From Marinomonas transparens (lineage in GTDB: Bacteria; Pseudomonadota; Gammaproteobacteria; Pseudomonadales; Marinomonadaceae): 64,000 nt of DNA. Every line of letters begins with the position of its first letter. Position 1 is the first letter of the stretch. The position numbers were made by a program, and so were the translations under genes. Below are positions 49,915 through 60,779 of this stretch, one piece after another. The stretch spans positions 1 to 64,000 of the forward strand of contig NZ_JAEMNX010000026.1 of NCBI RefSeq assembly GCF_016463975.1, given 5' to 3'. The notes beneath the pieces are model-generated. The model was given only the letters and a program-made list of their open reading frames with translations. It made no database searches and had not been told where the DNA came from.

Positions 49915-50658
49915 GTGAGTGTAGGTATGTCATTAAGATCACGGGTCGGCTCAATCATTTTCTTTGTTTACTATATGTTATCCACGGCGCTGTTTGGGAT
50001 ACTCGCACCGATTGCGACGCTACTATTGCCAAAAGATTATCGCCAGCCAGTACTTAATCAGCATAACAAAGGTTTGTTGTTTGTCTTTCGGATTTTTTGT
50101 GGTGTGAAGGTTGAAATTATTGGTCGAGAGCATATTGATAAAAATCGTCCTGTTGTGCTGGTGGCGAACCATCAAAGTGAATGGGAAACCTATGTACTGC
50201 AAGTGTTAATGGCACCGGTATCAACAGTGTTAAAGAAAGAGCTATTGTCTGTGCCTTTCTTTGGTTGGGGATTGAAAATGGTACAGCCTATTGCCATCGA
50301 CCGCTCCAAACGCACCAATGCGCTAAAACAAATTATTAGCCAAGGTAAAGAGCGATTAGAGGATGGACGGTCGGTATTAATCTTTCCTGAAGGAACACGT
50401 ATTAAGCCTACGGAAGAGAAAGAGTTTAATAAAGGCGCGGCTATGTTGGCGACTTCAGCTAAGGTGCCGATTTTACCTGTTGTACACAATGCGGGATATG
50501 CATGGCCAAGTAAGAGCTTTTTTAAATTTCCTGGCTCGATTCGTCTGGTGATTGGTCCCGTGATTGAATCGGAAGGTAAGAAAACATCTGAGTTACATGA
50601 TGAAATGAGTGCGTGGATGCGAGCAGAAATGGCAAAATTGCCGAAAGGAATAGACTAA
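49915..50658 (+). CDS. Lysophosphatidic acid acyltransferase (PlsC family)
   Basis: A 247-residue PlsC-family enzyme with an N-terminal membrane segment (about 12-38). The catalytic motif is NHQSEWE (H86, then E91 in place of the usual Asp), a known H-x4-E variant, and the FPEGTR substrate block is intact. It likely acylates lysophosphatidic acid to phosphatidic acid. GTG start at 49915 with GAGG upstream; an in-frame ATG at 49927 is an alternative. Confidence 0.88.
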   Translation: MSVGMSLRSRVGSIIFFVYYMLSTALFGILAPIATLLLPKDYRQPVLNQHNKGLLFVFRIFCGVKVEIIGREHIDKNRPVVLVANHQSEWETYVLQVLMAPVSTVLKKELLSVPFFGWGLKMVQPIAIDRSKRTNALKQIISQGKERLEDGRSVLIFPEGTRIKPTEEKEFNKGAAMLATSAKVPILPVVHNAGYAWPSKSFFKFPGSIRLVIGPVIESEGKKTSELHDEMSAWMRAEMAKLPKGID

Positions 50659-50706
50659 TTTTAGTTAGCCAGCTGTAAACCTATTTCAGGACGGGACAAG
50701 AATAAT

Positions 50707-50740
50707 AAAAAAGCCGCATCATTGATAATGCGGCTTTTTT
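50707..50740. terminator. Bidirectional terminator between the acyltransferase and fabB
   Basis: AAAAAAGCCGCAT pairs with ATGCGGCTTTTTT around a loop of eight bases, with T runs on both strands. It serves the convergent plsC-like and fabB genes. Confidence 0.9.
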
Positions 50741-50762
50741 GATTTTTCAGAAACAGGTAGAT

Positions 50763-51977
50763 TTATGCGTCGTATTTTTTAAATACTAGGCTAGCATTGG
50801 TGCCGCCAAATCCGAAGCTGTTCGACATTATCAAGTTAAGATCTGCATTATCTTTACGAGTTGTCACTACAGGTATATTGCCAGCAGCAGGGTCAAGCTC
50901 GTCTACGTTTGCAGAAGCCGTGATGAACTTGTTTTCCATCATGAGCAAGCAGTAGATAGCTTCATGAACGCCTGCGGCACCTAGTGAGTGGCCTGATAAA
51001 GATTTCGTAGAACTAACCAATGGAATGTTCTCACCAAAGGTTTCGTTTACAGCTTGTAGCTCTTTCATGTCTCCAGCGGGAGTGCTTGTACCATGGGTAT
51101 TGATATAATCAATGTCACCATCAATGGTGCTCATTGCCATTTGCATACAACGTACTGCGCCTTCACCAGAAGGGGCTACCATGTCATAACCATCGGATGT
51201 TGCGCCGTAGCCAACTAGTTCCGCGTAGATTTTTGCACCACGAGCTTTTGCATGTTCTAGTTCTTCAATAACGAGCATGCCGCCACCGCCAGCAATAACA
51301 AAACCATCACGGTTTGCATCGTAAGCACGAGAGGCTTTTTCTGGTGTTTCATTGTACTTAGAAGATAGAGCACCCATGGCATCAAACATACAGGTTTGAG
51401 TCCAGCTTTCTTCTTCGCCGCCGCCAGCAAAAACAACATCTTGCTTGCCTAATTGGATAAGCTCCATGGCATTACCAATGCAATGTGCACTGGTAGAACA
51501 AGCGGATGTGATTGAGTAGTTAACGCCTTTGATTTTAAAAGGTGTTGCTAAACAAGCAGAGACTGTACTGCCCATGGTTTGGGTCACACGGTAAGGACCG
51601 ACGCGTTTGACGCCTTTGTTGCGAAGAGTGTCCGCTGAATCTACTAAGTTTTTAGCAGATGCGCCGCCAGAGCCGGCGACTAAGCCAGTACGGATGTTGG
51701 ACACTTGGTCTTCTGTTAATCCTGAATCCAAGATGGCTTGTTGCATAGACACATAGGCATATGTTGCAGCGTCGCCCATAAAACGGCGAACTTTACGATC
51801 AATGCTCTCTGCGTCTAAATCAATGCGACCACAAACATGGCTACGAAAGCCATATTCTTTGTAATCTTCAGCGAAACGAATACCAGAACGGCCCTCGCGC
51901 AAGGAATTTAAAACGCTCTCTTTGTCATTGCCTAGGCAGCTGACAATGCCAAGGCCTGTTACTACTACACGACGCAT
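50763..51977 (-). CDS. fabB: FabB, 3-oxoacyl-ACP synthase I
   Basis: KAS I, 404 residues, elongates acyl-ACP with malonyl-ACP and is needed for unsaturated fatty acids. The catalytic triad is Cys160 (SACSTSAHC), His295 ([11 protein letters not shown]) and His330 ([12 protein letters not shown]). Close in length to E. coli FabB. It follows fabA by 27 bases on the same strand, the fabAB operon of Pseudomonas and relatives. Confidence 0.97.
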   Translation of the reverse strand: MRRVVVTGLGIVSCLGNDKESVLNSLREGRSGIRFAEDYKEYGFRSHVCGRIDLDAESIDRKVRRFMGDAATYAYVSMQQAILDSGLTEDQVSNIRTGLVAGSGGASAKNLVDSADTLRNKGVKRVGPYRVTQTMGSTVSACLATPFKIKGVNYSITSACSTSAHCIGNAMELIQLGKQDVVFAGGGEEESWTQTCMFDAMGALSSKYNETPEKASRAYDANRDGFVIAGGGGMLVIEELEHAKARGAKIYAELVGYGATSDGYDMVAPSGEGAVRCMQMAMSTIDGDIDYINTHGTSTPAGDMKELQAVNETFGENIPLVSSTKSLSGHSLGAAGVHEAIYCLLMMENKFITASANVDELDPAAGNIPVVTTRKDNADLNLIMSNSFGFGGTNASLVFKKYDA

Positions 51978-52004
51978 ATATTTGCCTCTTTTTGTTCTTA
52001 GTCT

Positions 52005-52520
52005 TTAGAAGTTATCTGTAGAAGTGAAGAGACCTACACGCAAATCTTTTGCTGTGTAAATTTCACGACCATCAACGGATACGCTTCCATCTGCAATTCC
52101 CATTACCAACTTACGCTCAATGACACGCTTAAGTTGAATGTGGAAGGTGACTTTTTTAGCGGTTGGGAGGATTTGTCCGGTGAACTTCACTTCACCTGAA
52201 CCTAAAGCACGCCCGCGACCTTTGTTGCCTTTCCAGCCAAGGAAAAAGCCAACTAATTGCCACATAGCATCTAGTCCAAGACAACCAGGCATAACTGGGT
52301 CGCCAGGGAAGTGGCAAGCAAAAAACCAAAGATCAGGAGTGATGTCGAGTTCAGCGATGATTTCGCCTTTACCGTGTTCGCCGCCGTCGACTGTGATGTT
52401 TGTGATACGATCCATCATTAGCATGTTACCGACAGGAAGTTGTGCATTACCTGCACCAAACATTTCTCCGTGGCCGCACTTTAATAGTTCGTCTTTTTCA
52501 AATGATGAAGCTGTAGTCAT
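52005..52520 (-). CDS. fabA: FabA, 3-hydroxydecanoyl-ACP dehydratase/isomerase
   Basis: FabA, 171 residues, dehydrates 3-hydroxydecanoyl-ACP and isomerises trans-2- to cis-3-decenoyl-ACP, the branch point for unsaturated fatty acids. Active-site His70 ([15 protein letters not shown]) and Asp84 (LGLDAMWQL) are at the E. coli positions. First gene of the fabAB operon. Confidence 0.98.
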   Translation of the reverse strand: MTTASSFEKDELLKCGHGEMFGAGNAQLPVGNMLMMDRITNITVDGGEHGKGEIIAELDITPDLWFFACHFPGDPVMPGCLGLDAMWQLVGFFLGWKGNKGRGRALGSGEVKFTGQILPTAKKVTFHIQLKRVIERKLVMGIADGSVSVDGREIYTAKDLRVGLFTSTDNF

Positions 52521-52604
52521 TATAGTCCTATATCCACATCTAGCCGGTGACCTAAATAGCCTGGCTGATTTGCGTGGTTCAGTTAGCAGTATAAAATCTA
52601 GCTA

Positions 52605-52633
52605 ATTATATCGGGTTGGGGCTCTAATATGAA
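52605..52633 (-). promoter_or_regulatory. Candidate fabAB promoter
   Basis: On the minus strand TTCATA (52633-52628), a 17-base spacer and a perfect TATAAT (52610-52605). The start point would give a leader of about 75 bases. Next to it, TTAGC (52583-52587) and GCTAA (52601-52605) form a small inverted repeat that could be a regulator site, but it does not match a FabR or FadR site that I recognise. The rest of 52521-52817 shows nothing clear. Confidence 0.5.
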
Positions 52634-52817
52634 TGTTTGCGCTGAAAAAAACCATCTCAACTGTATGAAATCTGATTGTTTTTGCCTTTTATTTAGAGAT
52701 TGGTGAAGTATTTGTGGTGTATTGAAGAAAACATTGATTTTGCTCTGGTTATTATTGGCCTGTTTTTTTCTGGTAATCTAATGGTTTGAAACCTTTTAAG
52801 TGAATTTGAGTATCTGT

Positions 52818-53717
52818 ATGAATAGGGAAAAAGGTCTAGCGTTAGAGCCATGGAAACATGAGTTCGGGGAAGGTTATATTCAGGGCTATCGCAGTCAAAT
52901 TGATGAAAACAAACCAACACTTCACTTCCTTCATGGGAATGGTTTTGCCGTACAAACTTACCGCCGCTTTTTGTTAAAACTGGACGGTTATAATTTGCTG
53001 ATGCAGGATGCCGCAGGGCATGGAATGTCGCCATCAGGAAAACAATTTGTCGGCTGGAATGGCACCGAGAAACGCTTCTCTAATTCTTTAAAGTCTCAAA
53101 AAGAAAGATTAAAGAGTTCGGAATTGATTGGAATAGGGCACAGCTTCGGCGGTGTTATGACGACCTTGATGAGTGAGCGAGACCCCAAGCTGTTTAGTCG
53201 GCTTGTGTTGTTGGATCCAGCTCTTTTTCCTCCGAGGCTTCTGTGGATGATGCATGCCGCTAAGCTTCTAGGGGTGGCTTACCATACTCCTTTAGCAAAG
53301 CAGGCGCTGCGTCGTCGTACTCAATGGGACAGTTTTGCTCAGGTGAAAAACAATTTTTATGAGCGGGGGACCTTTAAAGGATGGGAAGAGGCCTGTTTAG
53401 ACGATTATATTACTTATGCAACGAAGCAAGATAGTAAAGGACATTATCAGCTTGGTTGCCCTGCTTGGATGGAGGCGGCTATTTTTGCTTCTGCCCCAAA
53501 GGGTGTCTGGCGAGCTATTCGCCGAATATCGGTGCCGACTTTTATTATTCAAGGTAAGGATACTTATAAGCATTTCAAGGAAGCTTATCAGCTTGCGGCA
53601 CATTTGAATCCTAATATTAGGGTTGTTGAAGCCGAAGGTGGACATTGCTTTATGTTGCAAGATACTGAGAAGGCAGCGCGATTGGTTTTGGATGTTTTAG
53701 ATGAAAGTAAGGGATAA
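52818..53717 (+). CDS. Alpha/beta hydrolase
   Basis: A 299-residue alpha/beta-hydrolase without a signal peptide. Oxyanion motif HGNG (39-42), nucleophile elbow GHSFG (Ser109), an aspartate in IIQGKDTYK and the histidine in EGGHCFM make a complete triad. The substrate is unknown. I prefer the ATG at 52818; an in-frame GTG at 52800 would add six residues. Neither has a strong ribosome binding site. Confidence 0.82.
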   Translation: MNREKGLALEPWKHEFGEGYIQGYRSQIDENKPTLHFLHGNGFAVQTYRRFLLKLDGYNLLMQDAAGHGMSPSGKQFVGWNGTEKRFSNSLKSQKERLKSSELIGIGHSFGGVMTTLMSERDPKLFSRLVLLDPALFPPRLLWMMHAAKLLGVAYHTPLAKQALRRRTQWDSFAQVKNNFYERGTFKGWEEACLDDYITYATKQDSKGHYQLGCPAWMEAAIFASAPKGVWRAIRRISVPTFIIQGKDTYKHFKEAYQLAAHLNPNIRVVEAEGGHCFMLQDTEKAARLVLDVLDESKG

Positions 53718-53774
53718 AGAAGCACATCTTGATGTGTGTTTTATCCCTTGGTGACCATAACATGGAGTAGGAAG

Positions 53775-54755
53775 TTAGTTTCGACGTTTCACTGATGCAT
53801 TGGCTAATGCAATAAGTGCTGTTTTATATTTAGATTCAGGTAAGCAGGTAAGGGCTTTAATTGCCAAATCGGCTTGTTGTTGTGCTTTTTGCTGAGTGTA
53901 TTCGATGGCACCACAGTGTTGCACATCACTGATGATGGTCTCCAGTTGCTCGAGGCCGCCGGTTAAAATGGCCTGTTTCACTCGTTTTATTGCCTCAGGG
54001 GTTCCGTGCTTCATGGTAAAAATCAAAGGCAGAGTAGGTTTACCTTCAGCAAGGTCATCGCCAACGCTTTTGCCCATTTCTTCTGCCGTACTAGTGTAAT
54101 CCATCACATCATCAATTAATTGAAATGCGGTACCGACATACATTCCGTAGCACCTTAGTGCTTCTTGATGCTCTGTATTGGCTTGCGCAATAACAGCACC
54201 ACATAAGGCAGCGCCTTCAAACAGTTTGGCTGTTTTGTATTGAATGACTTTTAGGTAGCTTTCTTCTGTTGTATCAGGGTCGCCGCAGTTTATGAGTTGC
54301 TGGACTTCACCTTCAGCAATCACATTGGTGGTTTTAGCGAGGATGTCCATGCACTGCATGCTGCCCACATCTACCATTATCTGGAAAGCTCTAGAGTAGA
54401 GAAAGTCACCAACTAAAACACTGGGTGCATTACCCCATTCTTCGTTGGCGGTTTTTTTGCCTCGGCGCATGTCTGATTCATCAACGACATCGTCATGTAA
54501 TAGAGTTGAAGTGTGAATGAATTCAATAATGGTCGCCATCTGTATGCTTTGATGCAATTGCATATTATTTAGCTGTGCACTGGCTCGTGCAGCCAATAAT
54601 ACTAATAGAGGCCTTAAGCGCTTTCCGCCGTTACTGATAATGTAATAGCCGATTTGCTCAATTAAAGGAATATCACTGCTAAGCTGTGACATTATGTATT
54701 CATTGACCTGACCAAATTCATTGGCGACAACGTCATGGATTTCTGTAGGTTGCAT
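53775..54755 (-). CDS. ispB: IspB, all-trans polyprenyl (octaprenyl) diphosphate synthase
   Basis: A 326-residue trans-prenyltransferase that makes the isoprenoid side chain of ubiquinone. First aspartate-rich motif LLHDDVVDESD (D88-D89-x2-D92), second LIDDVMDY, with GGKRLRP for IPP binding. ATG at 54755 matches the IspB N-terminus; a TTG further upstream would add 13 residues and is unlikely. Divergent from rplU-rpmA, the E. coli arrangement. Chain length (C40 in E. coli) cannot be read with certainty. Confidence 0.95.
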   Translation of the reverse strand: MQPTEIHDVVANEFGQVNEYIMSQLSSDIPLIEQIGYYIISNGGKRLRPLLVLLAARASAQLNNMQLHQSIQMATIIEFIHTSTLLHDDVVDESDMRRGKKTANEEWGNAPSVLVGDFLYSRAFQIMVDVGSMQCMDILAKTTNVIAEGEVQQLINCGDPDTTEESYLKVIQYKTAKLFEGAALCGAVIAQANTEHQEALRCYGMYVGTAFQLIDDVMDYTSTAEEMGKSVGDDLAEGKPTLPLIFTMKHGTPEAIKRVKQAILTGGLEQLETIISDVQHCGAIEYTQQKAQQQADLAIKALTCLPESKYKTALIALANASVKRRN

Positions 54756-54871
54756 GCGATTTCCGAAGCTAAATAGTCTCAAGCTGAACAGCAAGTGGGC
54801 ACCATGCTAGGTAAGGGGGTGGCTGCGGTCAACCTAAAATACGAAAAATGCACAAAGCTTTGTCTTTGTGC

Positions 54872-54900
54872 TTGTTTTAAGTGGTGTGATTTTGTACAAT
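54872..54900 (+). promoter_or_regulatory. Promoter of rplU-rpmA
   Basis: TTGTTT (54872-54877), a 17-base spacer and TACAAT (54895-54900), with a leader of about 130 bases before rplU. No clear terminator or riboswitch fold seen in that leader. Confidence 0.65.
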
Positions 54901-55038
54901 CTCGCGTCCGATTTACCCACATTTTGCTCCCTATCATATGGTTAGTGAGTTCTTGTCCGGTTAGGGCAGGGATTTGGTACCACTAGAAGTAGGTCAAATT
55001 CAATTTCAGTAGCCGGGTAAATCTTATTGGAGAAGAAC

Positions 55039-55347
55039 ATGTTTGCAGTGATCAAAACTGGCGGTAAGCAATACCGTGTAGAAGAAGGCCAAACCCTTAA
55101 GGTTGAGAAATTAGCTGTTGAAGAAGGTGGCGCGATTCAATTCGATGACGTTCTTCTTGTAAGCAATGGCGACGACGTTAAAGTTGGTGCTCCTATTGTA
55201 GAAGGCGCTAAGGTAACAGCAGAGGTTGTTGCACACGGTCGTGGTGACAAAGTGAAAATTTTGAAATTCCGTCGTCGTAAGCACTCTATGAAGCGTATGG
55301 GTCATCGTCAGTGGTTCACGGAAGTGAAAATAACTGGTATTAACTAA
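55039..55347 (+). CDS. rplU: Ribosomal protein L21
   Basis: L21, 102 residues, starting [18 protein letters not shown], with the C-terminal [15 protein letters not shown] that binds 23S rRNA. The start at 55039 has a TTGGAGAAG ribosome binding site. Co-transcribed with rpmA and probably partly with obg. Confidence 0.98.
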   Translation: MFAVIKTGGKQYRVEEGQTLKVEKLAVEEGGAIQFDDVLLVSNGDDVKVGAPIVEGAKVTAEVVAHGRGDKVKILKFRRRKHSMKRMGHRQWFTEVKITGIN

Positions 55348-55384
55348 GCGCTAAGCTAAATTATTCAAATTCAAGGGGTAAGTC

Positions 55385-56940
<1,556 letters not shown>

Positions 56941-56996
56941 ATTGATCCGGTGCGTTGGTTTGATGAGTGAAGTGGCTTAGTAGGTGAAGTGAAGGC

Positions 56997-58121
56997 ATGG
57001 GAACGCGAGATAAAATAGCAAAGGCGCAACGTCTAGTTGTCAAAATAGGTAGCGCATTATTGACCAATGATGGTCAGGGCTTGGATGTTGCTCGAATTGG
57101 CCTCTGGGTGGCGCAAATTGCGCAGTTGCGTGCGCAAGGTAAGGAGGTGGTTTTAGTGTCTTCTGGATCCATTGCGGCGGGTATGAAGCGCCTTGGCTTT
57201 TCTTCTCGACCGACTCAGGTTAATGAGTTGCAGGCCGCTGCCGCGGTTGGACAGATGGAGTTGGTGGGTGTGTATGAGTCGCATTTTGAAAAACATGGCT
57301 TATGTACCGCTCAGATTTTGCTTACCCATGATGACTTGTCCAATCGTCGACGTTACTTAAACGCACGGTCTTCCTTGAGAACCTTGCTTGGTCTTGGTGT
57401 TGTACCCATAGTGAATGAAAATGATACGGTTGTAACCGATGAAATTCGTTTTGGTGACAACGATACTCTGGGAGCTTTGGTTGCCAACTTGGTAGAAGCG
57501 GATGTATTGATTATTTTGACGGACCAGCAGGGGCTATTTGATAAAAATCCCCGTGATCATAAAGATGCAATATTAATATCGCATGCTCTTGCTTCCGATG
57601 AGCGTTTGGAAGCTATGGCGAGTGGTGGTGCTGGGGTGTTGGGCAGTGGTGGTATGTTGACAAAAGTTCGTGCGGCGCGATTAGCGGCCCGTTCGGGGGC
57701 GGATACCTTGATTGCCTCGGGCCGTGAGCCTGATGTTGTTGTTCGAACTGCTTTAGGTGAATCTTTGGGTACTTGGTTACAGCCTGAGCATGAGCCATTG
57801 GCAGCGCGGAAGCAATGGTTGGCTGCACATTTGAAGAGTCGAGGCTCTTTAGTATTGGATGCTGGTGCTGTGAGAGCATTGCGTCGAGCGGGAACGAGCT
57901 TGTTATCTGTTGGAGTGAAAGATGCTGAAGGGTCTTTTTCTCGCGGCGATATGGTTTTATGTGTTGATGAGCAAGGTGGTTTGGTTGCTCGAGGCTTGGT
58001 GAATTACAGTGTGGCCGAAACCTTAAAATTACTTGGTAAGCCTTCATCGAGCATTGGTGAGGTTCTTGGTTACCAAGGTGAGCCTGAATTAATTCATCGA
58101 GACGATTTGGTTATTATTTAG
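56997..58121 (+). CDS. proB: Glutamate 5-kinase
   Basis: ProB, 374 residues, phosphorylates glutamate as the first step of proline synthesis and is inhibited by proline in the family. Amino-acid kinase domain 1-265 ([38 protein letters not shown]) and a C-terminal PUA domain (about 280-365). It follows obg by 56 bases; the obg-proB order is common in gammaproteobacteria. proA is not here. Confidence 0.96.
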   Translation: MGTRDKIAKAQRLVVKIGSALLTNDGQGLDVARIGLWVAQIAQLRAQGKEVVLVSSGSIAAGMKRLGFSSRPTQVNELQAAAAVGQMELVGVYESHFEKHGLCTAQILLTHDDLSNRRRYLNARSSLRTLLGLGVVPIVNENDTVVTDEIRFGDNDTLGALVANLVEADVLIILTDQQGLFDKNPRDHKDAILISHALASDERLEAMASGGAGVLGSGGMLTKVRAARLAARSGADTLIASGREPDVVVRTALGESLGTWLQPEHEPLAARKQWLAAHLKSRGSLVLDAGAVRALRRAGTSLLSVGVKDAEGSFSRGDMVLCVDEQGGLVARGLVNYSVAETLKLLGKPSSSIGEVLGYQGEPELIHRDDLVII

Positions 58122-58137
58122 CGATTGGAGAGTGGGA

Positions 58138-58500
58138 ATGGCAAAGCCAGGAAAAGCAGGTATTGGGCGTATTCTTGATGCGATGAAGTATTCCCATCAA
58201 GGATTGCGCGCCCAATGGCAGTATGAAGCGGCGTTTCGTCAAGAGGTGCGTTTGTTTCTGATCGCGGTGCCCTTTGCTTTATGGCTAGGCGATAGTGCTC
58301 TTGAGCGAGCTTTGATGATTTTTTCTATTGGTCTTGTGTTGGTGGTTGAGACGCTAAATTCGAGTGTTGAGGCTGTGGTCGATAGAATTAGTGATGAGCA
58401 TCATGAGCTTTCGGGTCGTGCCAAAGATTTGGGTTCAGCGGCTGTTATGTTGACCTTGATTCTGGCGGTCGTTGTGTGGAGCGTGCTTGTTTTTACGTAG
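58138..58500 (+). CDS. dgkA: Diacylglycerol kinase
   Basis: DgkA, 120 residues, a three-helix integral membrane kinase that recycles diacylglycerol to phosphatidic acid. The family signature ETLNSSVEAVVDRISDEHHE and GRAKDLGSAAV is complete. The ATG at 58138, seven bases after GGAG, is preferred over the GTG six bases earlier. Starts 16 bases after proB. Confidence 0.94.
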   Translation: MAKPGKAGIGRILDAMKYSHQGLRAQWQYEAAFRQEVRLFLIAVPFALWLGDSALERALMIFSIGLVLVVETLNSSVEAVVDRISDEHHELSGRAKDLGSAAVMLTLILAVVVWSVLVFT

Positions 58501-58553
58501 AGGTGTTGTGTAAGAGAAGGGCTTTGCAAAGAGTGGTGGGAAATAGAAGATAT

Positions 58554-58580
58554 AAAAAAACCGGCGATGCCGGTTTTTTT
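58554..58580. terminator. Bidirectional terminator between dgkA and rpsT
   Basis: AAAAAAACCGGC pairs with GCCGGTTTTTTT around a three-base loop, with long T runs on both strands. Serves the convergent dgkA and rpsT genes. Confidence 0.93.
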
Positions 58581-58587
58581 ATAGATA

Positions 58588-58851
58588 TTAGGCCAGTGCT
58601 TTGATTTTAGCACTCAAGCGGCTCTTATGACGAGCTGCTTTGTTTTTATGATATAGGCCTTTGTCTGCTGCTTTATCTAGCTTAGAAGTTGCTAGAGCGT
58701 AAGCTGCTTGTGCTTCAGTTTGATTACCTGCTTCGATAGCTGCATCTACTTTTTTCAAGTAGGTACGAACCATAGATCGAAGGCTACCATTGTGAGCGCG
58801 GCGTTTGATTGCCTGGCGTGCACGTTTTTTTGAACCGGCGGAGTTTGCCAC
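58588..58851 (-). CDS. rpsT: Ribosomal protein S20
   Basis: S20, 87 residues, starting [20 protein letters not shown], with the C-terminal [23 protein letters not shown]. The start codon is GTG with an AAGGAG ribosome binding site. E. coli rpsT uses UUG, where the weak start is tied to autoregulation, so the non-ATG start here may be meaningful. Confidence 0.98.
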   Translation of the reverse strand: MANSAGSKKRARQAIKRRAHNGSLRSMVRTYLKKVDAAIEAGNQTEAQAAYALATSKLDKAADKGLYHKNKAARHKSRLSAKIKALA

Positions 58852-58973
58852 GGTCTGGCTCCTTTAATTTAATATAAGAAACGGCACAGCACTCTGCTGC
58901 GTCGTGAAATTAATGTCAAGTTTTAACTTTAAAATCTCGCGGCGGATTTTACCAGTTTTTCGCGCTGCCACAA

Positions 58974-58995
58974 CCCTATTATACAAATAATAGGG
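58974..58995. promoter_or_regulatory. Perfect 9-bp inverted repeat overlapping the rpsT -10
   Basis: CCCTATTAT (58974-58982) and ATAATAGGG (58987-58995) with a four-base gap are exact inverted copies. On the minus strand they contain TATAAT (58983-58978), a good -10 for rpsT; the -35 seventeen bases upstream is weak (TCAACT). The symmetry may be an operator or a coincidence of two facing -10 boxes for rpsT and murJ. Confidence 0.55.
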
Positions 58996-59081
58996 AAATG
59001 AGTTGATAAATTTGGCTACGTTGTGTTGTCTGCTGGTGTTATTCTTGACGCAATTATTCAATTTACAGTGCATAAGGTCGT

Positions 59082-60653
59082 ATGTCGGAACACAATTCCT
59101 CTTCAAATAAAGCGCGTAAGTCTTTGTCCTTACTGCGATCTGGTGTCTTGGTTTCTGTCTGTACTTTCTTTTCCCGTATCTTGGGGCTAGTAAGGGATGC
59201 GGCTTTAGCTTATGTGTTGGGAGCTAGTGGCAGTGCGGATGCATTTTATGTTGCTTTTAAAATCCCTAATTTTTTTCGTCGTTTATTTGCCGAAGGGGCT
59301 TTTGCGCAGGCTTTCGTTCCGGTTTTAAGTGATTATCGTGTGAATGACACCAAAGAAGAGGTTCGTGCGTTAGTTGCTGCTGTGTCTGGTTCTTTAGCTT
59401 TGGTCTTGTCGCTGGTTACTGTGATCTTTATGTTGTGTGCGCCTTGGGTGGTGTATGTGTTCGCGCCGGGTTTTTCTGCTGATAGCGAACAATCTGCTTT
59501 GGCGGCTGAGTTATTGACGATAACCTTTCCCTATTTGTTGTTTATTTCATTAACCGCATTAGCGGGCGGTATTTTAAATGCCCATGGAGAATATGCGGTT
59601 CCAGCTATCACGCCAATTTTTCTTAATATTTCTTTAATTGTTGCGACTGTGTTTTTTGCGCGAACGGCGGCTCAGGCTGAAACAGCGGTGGCTTGGGGTG
59701 TGTTTTTTGCCGGACTGATTCAGTTGTTGTTTCAAGTGCCTTTTTTAGCAAGGTTACAGTTACTGCCTATGCCTCGTTTAGGTTTTTCTCACCCAGGTGT
59801 AAAGCGAATTTTAATTTTGATTGGCCCTGCTTTATTTGGTGTTTCAGTAAGTCAGATTAATTTACTGTTGGATACGGTGTTAGCGTCTTTTTTGCAGACT
59901 GGCAGCATTACTTGGTTGTATTTATCTGATCGCTTGTATGAATTACCCTTAGGGATTTTTGCTATTGCCATTAGCACAGTGATTTTACCTTCTTTGTCTC
60001 GTAGTTTTGCTGGTGGTGAATCGGGTGGCTTTTTAAAAACTTTAGATTGGGCCTTGCGGTTACTGTTGCTGATCGCGATACCTTCCTCGATTGCGTTGTT
60101 TATGTTGGCGGAGCCTTTGATTGCGACTATTTTCTATCGTGGTGAGCTAACTGTTAACGATGTGACGAAAGCAGCGCAAAGTTTACAAGCGTATTCATTG
60201 GGCTTGGTGTTTATGATGCTTATTAAGGTGTTGGCACCAGGTTATTATGCGCGTCAAGATACAAAAACACCGGTGCGGATCGGTATTATCGCCATGGTGT
60301 CGAATATGGTGTTTAACTTAATTCTTGTGTGGCCATTTGGCCATGTGGGGCTTGCGTTAGCCACTAGCTTGTCAGCCTTACTTAATGCCTTCTTGTTATG
60401 GCGAGGCCTTTATAGCAAAGGTCATCATGTGTTTACTCAAGCTTGGTGGTCTTTGTTGCGAATTTTGTTGTGTGCTAGCTCAGCGCTTGCTGCTTGTCTT
60501 TATGTGTTCCTGCAGATGGATCTTATTTGGACACAAATGAGTGACGGGCAGCGCGTAATGCAAATTTTAATCATTGTGGTGACGGGCGTCTGTGTTTATG
60601 GTCTAGCGGCGGTTTTGGCTGGATTGCGTCCAAGTATATTGAAGCACTCGTAA
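59082..60653 (+). CDS. murJ: MurJ, lipid II flippase
   Basis: MurJ, 523 residues with fourteen predicted membrane helices, MATE/MOP superfamily; it flips lipid II to the periplasmic side for peptidoglycan synthesis. N-terminal TFFSRILGLVRDAALAYVLG and NFFRRLFAEGAFAQAFVPV with the essential arginines are present. AAGG ribosome binding site. The rpsT/murJ-ribF-ileS order is standard for gammaproteobacteria. Confidence 0.97.
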   Translation: MSEHNSSSNKARKSLSLLRSGVLVSVCTFFSRILGLVRDAALAYVLGASGSADAFYVAFKIPNFFRRLFAEGAFAQAFVPVLSDYRVNDTKEEVRALVAAVSGSLALVLSLVTVIFMLCAPWVVYVFAPGFSADSEQSALAAELLTITFPYLLFISLTALAGGILNAHGEYAVPAITPIFLNISLIVATVFFARTAAQAETAVAWGVFFAGLIQLLFQVPFLARLQLLPMPRLGFSHPGVKRILILIGPALFGVSVSQINLLLDTVLASFLQTGSITWLYLSDRLYELPLGIFAIAISTVILPSLSRSFAGGESGGFLKTLDWALRLLLLIAIPSSIALFMLAEPLIATIFYRGELTVNDVTKAAQSLQAYSLGLVFMMLIKVLAPGYYARQDTKTPVRIGIIAMVSNMVFNLILVWPFGHVGLALATSLSALLNAFLLWRGLYSKGHHVFTQAWWSLLRILLCASSALAACLYVFLQMDLIWTQMSDGQRVMQILIIVVTGVCVYGLAAVLAGLRPSILKHS

Positions 60654-60726
60654 GCTTTATGTTTGGGCTTGGGAGTGAGGAGACACTTGTTCAAGTTGTG
60701 GCCTACCTTCGTGTGCTGAACTGCTA

Positions 60727-60732
60727 TATAAT
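60727..60732 (+). promoter_or_regulatory. Probable -10 of the ribF promoter
   Basis: A perfect TATAAT (60727-60732), preceded by TGCTA, in the 126-base murJ-ribF gap. No convincing -35 at 16-18 bases. Would start transcription about 40 bases before ribF. Confidence 0.5.
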
Positions 60733-60779
60733 CGCGGTTATTTTTCGATGCTGAGTGAGATAGTTTTGTACGGGGTTCT

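Noticed and set aside
54756..55038. Possible riboswitch in the rplU leader
   Set aside because: The leader is about 130 bases but I could not identify a terminator/antiterminator pair or known aptamer motif.
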